In this document: in pieces, positions 33,001 to 45,000 of the stretch
How the letters are laid out: the number at the start of each line of letters is the position of its first letter
How positions within the stretch are numbered: the first letter of the stretch is position 1
Origin: Heligmosomoides polygyrus polygyrus
Taxonomy: Eukaryota; Nematoda; Chromadorea; Rhabditida; Heligmosomidae
DNA length: 64,000 bases
Assembly: GCA_947396885.1 (NCBI GenBank)
Contig: OX377202.1
Span: forward strand, 57,810,034-57,874,033
Reading direction: 5' to 3'
Position numbers and translations under genes: made by a program
The notes under the pieces: model-generated
Told to the model about the DNA's origin: nothing
The model's database searches: none
Seen by the model: the letters and a program-made list of their open reading frames with translations, nothing else

Positions 33001-36000
33001 CCCTCCCCATCCCGATGCCTCCTTCAGATCGCTCCCTCCTGAGTGCTGTTGTGTTAAGCAGTAAAGGACTACGTTTCCCCCACTGCAGCAACATCCCACG
33101 TTCATTAGCAATTTTTTCCCGCATTGTAGATGTTGAGGCGTATCTCACTTAGGTTGAATCACTCGACCGCCCCGTTGTGGATGATGCGGCGCATCTCACT
33201 TAGCTTAGATCACTCGACGGACAAACCGTTTTATATGTAGGTGGTGATGGCGATAGTGATAGGTGGTGATTTTATTCAGGCTAGATCATTCGACCGCCCT
33301 CACTGTGGATGATGCGGCGTATCTCCTTTAAGTTAGATCACTAGACCGCCCTCGCTGTGGATGATGAGATGTATCTCACTTAGGTTAGATCACTCGACGG
33401 ACAAACTCTTTTATATATAGGTGGTGATGGTGATAGTGCCCCAGATGTAAGAGTGGGAATAGTTCAGAAGTGGAGCTAGCTGAGAACAGATGCGATGCAG
33501 CTTGTTCAACCAAGAAAATCCGCCTTGAGTAGTCACTCACTAAAGTGATTGGCTAGACATTGTACGTGATCAAAATGATGTGAGTGTACGATTAGTAGAG
33601 CCGGACCGGATGCCTATCAACAAATGCTTAACAGGAGCCTTATCGTCCTGAAGCGGTTGTGGTGACAGCTTGATTGATCACGGGCTTATCAACCAAAACC
33701 AGAAATTGCAGGTTGCTCTGTGAACAATCACGTCTAACAATGTTGCCTTGTGAAAAATATGCAATATCCAGGCTTTACTGAGAGGAACCAGAGGGTATAA
33801 GGCTGTACGGTTCTGAAATGAAGAGGTGCAGGCTGCGGTGAGGAAAAAGAAGGAGGCCTATAAGCAGTGGCAGAGTGCACCCGAGCATCTTACAGTCCAT
33901 AGTAAGCTGGAGCGGCTGGCAAAAACAGCTGTAGCAAAGGCAAAGAGCGCGGAGATGGATGCCCGATACGAAAAGCTGGACGAGCCACAGGGAGAGAAGT
34001 TCGCTATTCGGCTGGCCAAGGCACGGCATAGAGCTTGCGTCGGCATTCGAGTGGTCAAAACGGTGAAGAGTGCCGACGGTAGGGTACTGCGGAAGCCAGT
34101 CAAGGTCAGAAAAAGGTGGGAGAAATACTTTAAGGAACTGCTGAATGAGGAGTTCCCGCGTCGGGAAGTCCAAGAAGAACAGCCAACGGAAGGACCCATC
34201 CCGTTCTGGACGCAGGAAGAGGTTCGCAGCGCTATAGGGAAGATGAAGCTCAGAAAGGCAGCTGGGCCTGATGCGGTGCCAGTAGAAGCTTGGAAGGTGC
34301 TTGGAAACTGTGGAGTGAATTGGCTGACACAGTTCTTCAACAGAGTCACGATAGAGAGTAAGATGCCGGATGATTAGAGGAACATCATCATAGTCCCCAT
34401 CTTCAAGCATAAGGGCGACGCGTCCGAGTGCTCCAATTACCGCAGGATTAAACTGATCTCACACACGATGAAGGTCTAAAAACGACTGGTCGACTCGAGG
34501 CTGAGGGAGATGGTACCCATCTCCCAGGTGCAATGTGGCTTCATGCCCGAGAGGTCCACCGCAGACGGCACCTTCATCGCTCGTCAGGTAATGGAGAAAT
34601 ATCGGGAGAAACGAAAACCCTGCTACATGGCATTTCTCGACCTGGAGAAGGCCTACGACAGGCTACCCCGAGCCGTGCTCTGGAGCTCCCTTCGAGGGAG
34701 TGGTGTCCCGAAACGTCTGATCTCGAACTCCACACGGGATGACAAAGAAATGGATATCACAGTGAGGGTGCATCAAGGGTCGGCTCTGAGTCCGTTTCTC
34801 TTTGTGCTGACACTTGATTGCATAGTGAACCACCTTGAGGAAGGAGCTCTCAGGACCATCCTCTACGCGGACGATATCGCCCTAGTAGCCGACAGCCGAT
34901 ACGAGCTGAAGGAGAAGGTGCAGTTGTGGCAAGGAGCCCTGGCAGACAACGGCCTGCGGCTATACGTGAGGAAAACGAAGTTCATCAGCTTTAAGCAGTG
35001 CACCGAAGCGATCCTAAACTGCCAAGGGGAGGTGGTCGAAAAGGTGAAACAATTCCGCTACCTCGAAAATCCAGCCGAGGAAGGAAGCGTGGACCAGGCG
35101 ATTAAGGGACGGATAAGTGCAGCATGGCTCAAGTGGAGGGAGTGCACAGGAATTCTCTGCGACCGTAGGTGCTCCAGGACACTCAAAGGCAAGCTATATA
35201 GAATAGTAGTGAGGCCGACCCTCCTCTGTGGCTGTGAGTGCTGGGCGCTAGGTAGAGCGCAGGATCTGCAACTGCACGCTGCGGAAATGAGGATGCTCAG
35301 ATGGGCATGTGGATGGACCCGCCGGGACAGAGTGCGAAACGAGGATGATAGAGCAGTGGTGAAGACAGCTCCGATCCAGCTGGAGATGAGGGAGCAGCAC
35401 CTAAGGTGGTACGGACACATCCTTAGAAGACCAGAGGATCATCCCACGAAGTTGGCCCTAAATTTCGGGGCACCGAGAGAACGTCCAAGAGGAGCCCCAA
35501 GGAGAAGTTAGAAGGGCGTCATTAAGAAAGATCTCGCCGAAATCGGCGCCGCGCTAGACGACGCCATTGATAGGATGAGATGGCGACGAATCACAGGAAC
35601 AGCGGACCCTGCGACTGCGCGGACTAAACGCTCAGGAGAAGAAGAAGAAGACCCAGGCTTTACTGAGAGCATTGATAAGTCAACACGGAAGCCTCAAGCT
35701 ATGCGAGCACTTTCGGAAAATCGACGAATTCAGCGTTAAGCAAACTCTTTTGTCCCTAGTAAAACTACACAAGTCTTTCCGCAGCTGTACAGTACCGGCT
35801 GTGCCGCTTTGTCCAACCAGCATAAGCGGTGCGAAAGATGAAGATCGGCGCCGGAGAGCGCCGTTTTCCGCTCGCCACGCGTCGCATCTGAGGCAAGTCG
35901 CGTTAGGGCGCGGCATCCTCAACTTCTGGACGTTAAGCTGATGGAAGGAGCTTATCCATGCGTTTGGATGAGGATGGCCTACTGTTATGAACTAACTGCC

Positions 36001-39000
36001 GGGATGGCGCGCGCTGTGAACAATGCATATAAGCCTGGCAGAATCAATCGAGTGGGCGCAAACGCTTGCAGAGTGACGTTAGTATGGTGGGCTGATGGAA
36101 GGAGCCTATCCGTGCCTTTGGACCAGCATGGCCTACTGTTTGGAACATGCTGTCAGCATGACGCGCGCTGTGAACAATGGATATAGGCACGGCAGAATCA
36201 ATCGAATGGGCGTCGAGTTTGCATCGAGGCCGAGCCCGCGCGGCTCCGCTTTCGATGACGTCATCATTCCCTTAAAGTGCGCTAGAGCCTTGTATCCAAG
36301 TATCGAAATGCTTTTCCAATGCGTTTCAAATCCATCGTTGGCCTGTCATTGCTTGACAGCAAATTGCCACGCTTCCACTGAGGCTCCAGGATACTGCCAA
36401 GTTGAACGAGCGGACGTGTTTGGAGCATAATAACTCTATCATGTTCGAATCTTTCCGGCTGCAACTCGAAGATTTTATAGGCATCAAAAGGTTCATAAAG
36501 TTGGTAAAAGCACAACGGTGTAGCTTGTAAGGGAACTAAGTTACAGTGGTGCGAAACTGCAGGTTAAGCTTGTGCAACCCAATTTTTTCCGATTTCGGTC
36601 GACAATTGCGGTAAGACGAGGCGAGCTAACGGTATGCAAATCAGTGGGTGAGCAGAGATTTGAAGACGCTTTACAATGACATACTCGCAGCTCTGCGGGA
36701 GGACGCGACGAGCAAACGGCCTCAAAATGCGTGTCTTAGCAGAAGACTGAAGACGATTTACGATAACTTGCTCACAGCTATCCAGCTGCCTGAATTTCCT
36801 TAGCCTCATCTGCCATTTTAGAGCGGCGGACGGCAGCGATGAACCTTCCTCCGCCTTTAATCGCCCACATATGAGTCTTCGACACTAGCGATGGCACCAT
36901 TTGTTTAGCTCGACAAGCTCTATGAAACGGTATCAATCTCGACCAATTTTGGAAATATCGAGTTTTTGACAATTTCGCATCTATGACAAGGCCACACTGG
37001 AGGGGTGATGACGCCACCAAAAATCAGTGTTCCCGAATTTGGCCAAGTTGGGTACCATTCAGTAGCGCTTTTGATGGTGAATTGAACGGTATTACTTAGA
37101 GGAGCGAGAGCTGTAATCTGAGCGAGCAAGGACGCGGAGAACATCGACCGTTGATGTGCCAAATTGCACGCGCGGGTGTGTCTGGAGAGCGATAACTCTG
37201 TCAAGTTTAAACCCTTCCGGCTGTAGCTTGTTGCTTTCGTAGCCAGTAGGAAGATCTAGCAGTTCACCGAAGCACATCGATGTAGTTTAAGAACGTACAA
37301 AGTTACAGTGGTGCGAAACTGCAGGTTAAGCTTGTGTGACACGATTTTTTCCGAGTTCAGTCGACTACTGCGCGAGGAGGCGAGCTAACTGCATAAAAGT
37401 GCGTAGGGGAGCAGAACAGTGTAAAATCTTTACCCTCACGTGCTTACCACTTCCCAGCTGTCTATACTGTTACAACTCTAGTTGCCATCTTAGGTGGCTG
37501 ACCTAACGGTTGAAGTTTCCTGCACTCTTACTCGACCGTATTTGAGTTATCGACACTCCTAATTATACCATTCTGTTCACGAGGAAAATCTCTTCGAATG
37601 GTACGAATTTCTCGACCAATTTTAGAAAAACTGAAACTGAAGACAATTTCGCATCGAGGACGAGGCCGAGGCTGCGCGGCCGATGACGTCATCGAAAATC
37701 GAGATTTTCGAAATCGGCCGATTTTTTTTCGCTCAAACTTTGTACAAAATCATCTAGGAGGTTGCTTGGGGCGCTGATTACGAATCCGACGTCCGTTTTC
37801 GAAAATTCCGCCGATTTTAGTAGGTTACTTCTCGTTGAGGGTGGTCAGGTAAGGGGCACCGATCACCCTCAGTTATCGGTATAAGTTGTCTCCTGTCGTC
37901 GTCGTCTAAATGGACTTTGGCATCGTGTTCACAACTTCGAACAGTACCATCGCGAATGTCGAAAACTCAAATATGGGCAAGTAAGGGCGGAAGAAAGCTC
38001 ACCGCTGCCGTTCCCCCTATAAAACGGCATCTATGATTAAGGCAGTATAAGCAGCTGGGGAGCTGTGAGCACGTCAGTGTGAAGAACCTTTACTATTCTG
38101 CTCGCTTACGCTTTTAGGCCGTTAGTTCTCCGCGTCTTATCGCAGAGGTCGACTGAAATCGGAAGATCTTCTTACTGGCTACAAATTCCACAAGCTGCAG
38201 CCGGAAGGGTTTTAACTTGACAGAGTTATCGCGATCCAAACACAGCCGCGCGTGCAATTAGGCACATCAACGATCGATGTTCTCTGCGCTGTTACTCGTT
38301 CATTTTACAGCTCTCGCTACTGTAGGTAACATCGTTCAATTCACAATCAAAAGCGCTACCGAATGGTAACCAAGCCGGCTGAATTCGAGAATACCGCTGC
38401 GGCCTTGTTGTCCTTGATGCGAGATTGTCAGAAGATCGATATTTCCGAAATTGGTTTAGATTGACATCACTCGATAAAGCTTTCTGTGTTGAACAGAACG
38501 GTATTATTGGGAGTGTCGAAAACTCAAATGTGGGCACGTAAAGGCAGAAGAATGTTCGCCGCTGCCGTTCTAAAACGCTCTTCACCCAAATTTCACCGCC
38601 GCTCTGATACTGCAGCTGTGGTTGAGGCAGTTTAGTTTAGGCAGCTGGGAAGTGGGAGCAGGTCGTCGCAAAATGCCTGCTTTGCTCGCCCACGGACTTG
38701 TATGCCGTTAGCTTGCCTCGTCTTACCGCGGTGATCGACCAAAATCGGAAAAAAATTGGGTCGCACAGCCTTAATCTGCATTGACGGCTTTGCTCTCTTG
38801 CGCCGACTGGATTGATTCTGCCGGGCCTATATGCATTGTTCACAGCGCGCGCCATGCCGGCAGTTAGTTCCACACTGTAGGCCCTGCTCGTCCAAACGCA
38901 TGGGTAGGCTCCTTCCATCAGCCTAAGGCCTTGTTTAGTGTGCACGCGACGCGCGACGCGATGCATCCGTAGTGGCCAAATTGATCGAGCGACGCGATTG

Positions 39001-42000
39001 ATCAATTCGACCGCTACAGATGGCATCGCGTCGCGGATCGCGCGCACACTCAACAAGGCCTAACATCCAGAAGTTGAGCGTTTGGCGTCCTAACGCGACT
39101 TGCCTCCGGCACACTTTTACGCCGCTTGTGCTGGCTGGACGAGGCGGCACAACCGGTTTTCATGCCCACGCAACCGCCGATCTGGCAAGTCGTCTCATTT
39201 GCAATGGGGCTTAGAATTTAGACGGCAGCATTGATCATGAAGCTGGTATACATAATTTAATCTTAGTGGAGCACGGATCTCCTTCGATAGAAAGCCTTCG
39301 AACCCCCTTGTTAAGAGGAATTTCGGCCGCTTGTCGCAGGGCCACGCGGCGCGTCCGCGTCCCCGGGTGGTGGATAGGGGAATGAATCGCGAACCAAATG
39401 TGACCGTGTACCGCCCAGAGACGCAGGTGGGATACAGGGGATGGACTCCTTCCTCCTGCTATGTCGAGTCGATGCGTTCCTTGTGCGTGGGAGCGGAATG
39501 CTCATGCACAGTGTGCGTGGATGTGTCCGTGACTGTGCGGATTGTAACTGTGGCCCGGCCAAAGGCTTGCACTCGGTAGACTGGGAGTACATCGTAAGGC
39601 GATCCGAGGCCGCCTTAAGTCTCGCGCGGTCAGTCCCTGCGGGCAGTCTGGCTGACTGCCCGGAGTTCTTCGCCCGCATGACAGAGCCTGACAAGCTACC
39701 GTGTGTATTGGAGTCAAACGCAGCAGCACTAAAGGCCTCATTCCCCTGACCCCAAAAGACACCCATTTCTGCAGCGATGGAAAGGACGACCCTACACGCT
39801 ACCTGCGACTCCAGAGAAGAACTGGCTCTGGGGTTCCTCGAAACATGCGACAGCAGGGGAATATGCAGCTTTGGTGTGCCCGTCAATACGCACTTGGCCA
39901 TGAAAATCGAATCGTACGAGTCTCTGACCAGCCAAATCACAGGTCTGCGACTGAAGCGATGTGGCTCCGTGCCAGCTTTGACTGTGTTCGTTGCGTATGC
40001 CCCAACATCCGACGGCGAAGAGGTTGAATCCTTCTGCGTGGGGCTGGAGAAGTTCTATAAACACACCTTTTGCAAAGTGATCGTCGTCGACTTCAACGCT
40101 AAGAACGGGCCACGATGGTCGCGGGGAGAACTTCACATCGGAATCCACGGTTTGGAGTGTAACGATCAAAGTGAAAGGCTGTGTGAGTTTATCATGCCGA
40201 CCAAGACCACCCTTGGAAGCTCACAGTTTCGGAAGCCTCCTGCCCTACGATGGATTTGGAAATCCTCCGGTGGCCAGTTCCACAACGAGATCGACCACAT
40301 CATCTTCAACCGCAAGTATTGCCTGACCGACGTTTCCGTTGTCCCCAAGTTCTACACGGGATCGAACCACCGCCTCCTTCGCGCGAAGCTCCGCTTTTTG
40401 CGCTAAGGAGAAAAGGCCGCGAAGTTTAAGAAGAGGAGTCTCAGAGGTACCACCAACTGGGACCTTCACACCTCTCTAGCCCGCCTTTGGGAAGATGCCG
40501 TCATGGACAACATCGACGAGGAATACGACCGCCTCGTGCACGATCTCGGCGATAGTGCTAAGGGAGCCGAGACCTTGACGACCACCAAGAGCCGTCTGTC
40601 TCCGGAAACTCTCGAGCTGATACACCAGCGTGGAGCAGTACGAGCGGCAGGCAACTACCAACTGGCGTCCGAGCTTGCGGGGCTACGCAGAGCGGCGACA
40701 AAGAAGGTCATCCACGACTTCTCTTCTATCTCTTCGACAGCCACGTCCACCTGCTTCCATGACACCTTCCGCAGGATGGATGCGTCGTCCCCTCTGTTTC
40801 CCTTCCGAGATCCGACGCGCCACCTCGTCGGTGAAGAAATGTACAGCACCCGGTCCCGACAGGATCGGACCCCAACACCTGAAGAACCTCCCTTCAGCGC
40901 TGGTCAACACTCTGGCGCGACTATTCACAAGCTACCTATCCGAGTGCAAGGTTCCATCCGGGTGCTGTACGTTTCTTCACCGACGAGATGGCGTGTCGGA
41001 TCTCGGAAGGGAGAACAGAGGGAACATCGTATCCATCCTGCGGAAGATGGCGTAGGGGCAGGTGGACGTGGCTATCGAAGAGATCGGAGTAGAAGTCGTG
41101 GATGACCTTCTCCATGGTTCTTCTGGAAGAGGTGACGGTTCCGTCAGGACGTCGGAGAGCGGTCATCTTGGTCTTGAAGTTGGCGAAGTTTCGGCGAGCA
41201 TTGCGGATGCTCAACCTGCCTCTGCTGCTTCAGTCAACACTTCCGCCCTTCTCTCCTTGAGATCTTCCTTTATCGCCGCTCTGCATAGCTTCGCAAGCTC
41301 GGACGTCAGCTGGTAGTTGCCTGACTCTCGTGCTGCTCCACGCTGGCGTATAAGCTTGAAAGTTTCCGGAGACAGGCGCCTCTTGGTGGTCTTCAAGCTC
41401 TCGGCTCCCTTAGCACTATCGTGGAGATGGTGCACGAAGCGGTCGTATTCCTCATCGACGTTGTCCATGACGGCATCTTTCCAAAGGCCGACAAGAGAGG
41501 TGTAGAGGTCCCAGTTGATGGTCGTTCTGGGATTCCTCTTCTTGAACTTCGCGGCCTTCTCTCCTTGATGCGAAAAGCGAAACCTCGCGCGAAGGAGGCG
41601 GTGGTCCGATCCCGTGTAGAACTTGGGGACAACGGAGACGTCGGTCAGGCAATACTTGCGATTGAAGATGATGTGGTCGATCTCGTTGTGGAATTGGCCA
41701 CCGGGGGATTCCCAGGTCCATCGTAGGAAGTGAGGCTTCTGGAACTGTGAGTTTCCATGGATGGTCTTGGTCGACATGATAAACTCAGACAGCCTTTCAC
41801 CTTGCTCGTTCCACTCCAAACCGTGGGTTCCGATGTGAAGTTCTTCCGGCGACCTTCGCGGTCCGATCTTGGCGTTGAAGTCGCCGACGATCACCTTGTA
41901 GAAGGTGTGATCTTCCTTATAGAACTTCTCCAGGTCCACGTAGAAGGCTTCGACCTCTTCGTCGTCGTAGTCGGATGTTGGGGCATGCGCGACGAATACA

Positions 42001-45000
42001 GTCAAAGCTGCCATAAGTCACATAGCTTCAGTCGCAGACGTTCGATTCGGGTTGTCAGAGACTCGTACGAATCGATGTTCATGGCCAAGTGCGTGTTGAC
42101 GAGGACACCAACGCCGCCTACTCCCCTGCTGTCGCATGTTCCGAGGAACAGTTCTTCTCCGGAGTCGTAGGTGGTGTCTTCTCGTCTCGGTCAGTCCGAT
42201 AACGTCGTACTTGATCTTCCTGGTTTGCATCATCAGGTCCTCGACGGATGCTTCCGATGCAAGTGTGCGGGCGTTGTAAGTACAGATCGTCATCCTAGTC
42301 CTTCTCAAATTGCGCAGCCTGGTTAGGCCCTGAGATTTTAGCAGCCTCTCCGTACTCGTCCTTCCCATCGCTGCAGAAATGGGGGCTCTTTCGGGGTCAG
42401 GGAAATGAGGTCCTTTAGTGCTGGTGTGTTTGACTTCCATACAACACGGGTAGCTAGTCAGGCTCTGTCGTGCGGGCGAAGAACTCTGTGCAGCCAGCCA
42501 GACTGCCAGAAGGGATGAGGCTAGACTTTTCAGGCGATCTCGAATTGCCTTACATGTACTCCCAGTCTACCGAGTGCAAGGGCCGGGCCGACACAGTTAC
42601 AATCCGCGCAGGCGCGGACACATCCGCGCACATTGTGCATGAACATGTCGCTCCCACGCACAAGGAACGCATCGACCCGACATAGCAGGAGGAAGGAGTC
42701 CATCCCCTGTATCCCACCCGGGGACGCGCCACGTGGCCCTGCGACAAGCGGCCCGAGATCCCTCTTAACAAGAAAGCCCGAAGGCTCTCTATCGAGGGAG
42801 ATCCGTGGAGCCGCGAACCACTTTTTAGTAACACCTAAAACATACCACAACACACCACCCACCTTAATTCTAAGGAATTCCATATTTTAAAATAAGAGAC
42901 ATACATTTGAATTCACCAGCTGACGCTCTATCTTTTGACATACAAATCTTAGTAGAGTTGCATAATGCATATAGGCCGGACAGAATCGAGTGTGTGCGAC
43001 AACTTGTAAAGTCAGTTTTGCATGACGAAAGCAGCCTATTTGAATGTGCGAAAATATAGTAATCCAATTAGCTCCTTCTGTACGTCCAGCATACACGAAG
43101 TTTTGTAATTGCATCGGCTGTGGCGTAACTTCCACGAGTACTACCAAATTGGGCGCTCGTGCGTGTTCAGAGCGCGATAGCTCTGTTAGGCTTGAATTCC
43201 TCATGCTGAAACTAGTTGATTTTGTAGGCAGTAAAATGTTCTAGAAGTGAGCTAAAGCACAGTGGCGTAGCTTATGAATCTACGATGTTACAGCGGTGCT
43301 AAAATGCAGGTTAAGCTTGGGTGACACGATTTTTTCCGACTTCATCCAGATTCAGATTCCTATACTTTACGCGTTCAGATAAGGCTGTTTTCGCCAATCA
43401 AGGTTCACTCTACAAGTTGTCGCACACACTCGATTGATTCTTTACGGCCTATATGTGTTACTCAGCTTTACTAAGATTTGTATGTCAAAAGATAGAGCGT
43501 GAGCTGGTGAGTTCAAATGTATGTCTCTTATTTTAATATATGGAATTCTATAGGAGTTACTCGGAAACAGCGCATCGCGGCGCAAAAAGCGCCGCTCTTG
43601 TTTGCTGGGCGAAGCGGCGTGTGCGATATTGTACTAAGTAGGGCGGTTGGCATCTGATAAAATTCTTCAAACGCTTCCTAATAGTCGTAAAGGCCTTGCT
43701 TTTTTCAGTAAGGGAGGATAGAAGCGGAGATTACATACTTTTGCCCACTCGATTGATAGATTGGATCCCATATGCACTGTGCACGGCATACTCACGGAGC
43801 ATTCCTGTATGACAAAGTACTGGCAACGTACGCCATGCTTGAGATACCCCAAAAACATGCATGTCCTGGGAAATAAGAGAGGAGTTATGATCATGCGACG
43901 GTTTTCGATGGATTAATCCGTCGCAAAGCGTTTTGTTTTTTACCGCGAGACGTGTGGAGGAAACTTATACAAACGCAAGAATGTAAAACCTAATGCGTAT
44001 GGGCAAAACTACATAAATGTACTTGTTACTGAAGGAGTCTCTGACCAGCCGAATCAGACGTCTGCGACTGAAGCGATGTGGCTCCGTGCCAGCTCTGACT
44101 GTGTCCGTCGCTATGCCCTAACATCCGACTACGACGACGAAGAGGTCGAAGCCTTCTACGTTGAGCTGGAGAAGTTTCATAAAGAAGACCGCACCTTCTA
44201 TAAGGTGATCGTCGGCGACTTCAACGCCAAGATCGGCCACGAAGGTCACCGGAAGAACTTCACATCGGAACCTCGGTTTGGAGTGGAACGAGCAAGGTGA
44301 AAGGCTGTCTGAGTTTATCATGTCGACCAAGAAACTCACAGTTCCAGAAGCCTCCCTCCCTACGATGGACCTGCGAATCCCCCGGTGGCCAGTTCTACAA
44401 CGAGATCGATCTCATCATCTTCAATTGCAAGTATTGCCTGACCGACGTTTTCGCTGTCCCCAAGTTCTACACGGGATCGGACAACCGCCTCCTTCGCGCG
44501 AGGTTCCGCTTTTCGCGTCAAGGAGAGAAGGCCGCGAAGTTCAGGAAGAGGAATCCCAGAACGACCATCAACTGGGACCTCTACACCTCTCTTGTCGGCC
44601 TTTGGGAAGATACCGTTATGGACAACATCGACGAGGAATACGACCGCTTCGTGCATCATCTCGCGATAGTGCTAAGGGAGCCGAGAGCTTGAAGACCACC
44701 AAGAGACGTCTATGCAGAGCGGCGATAAGGGAAGATCTCAAGGAGAGAAATGCGGATGTGTTGGCTGAAGCAGCAGAGGCAAGGTTGAGCATCCGTAATG
44801 CCCGCCGGAACTTCGCCAACTTTAAGACCAAAGTGACCGCTCTCTGACAACCTGACGGAACCGTCACCTCTTCCAGAAGGACCATGGAGAAGGTCACCCA
44901 CGACTTCTACTTCGATCTCTTCGGTAGCCACGTCCACCTGCTCCCATACCATCTTCCGCAGGATGGATACGTCGTTCCCTCTGTCGTTCCCTCCTTCCGA

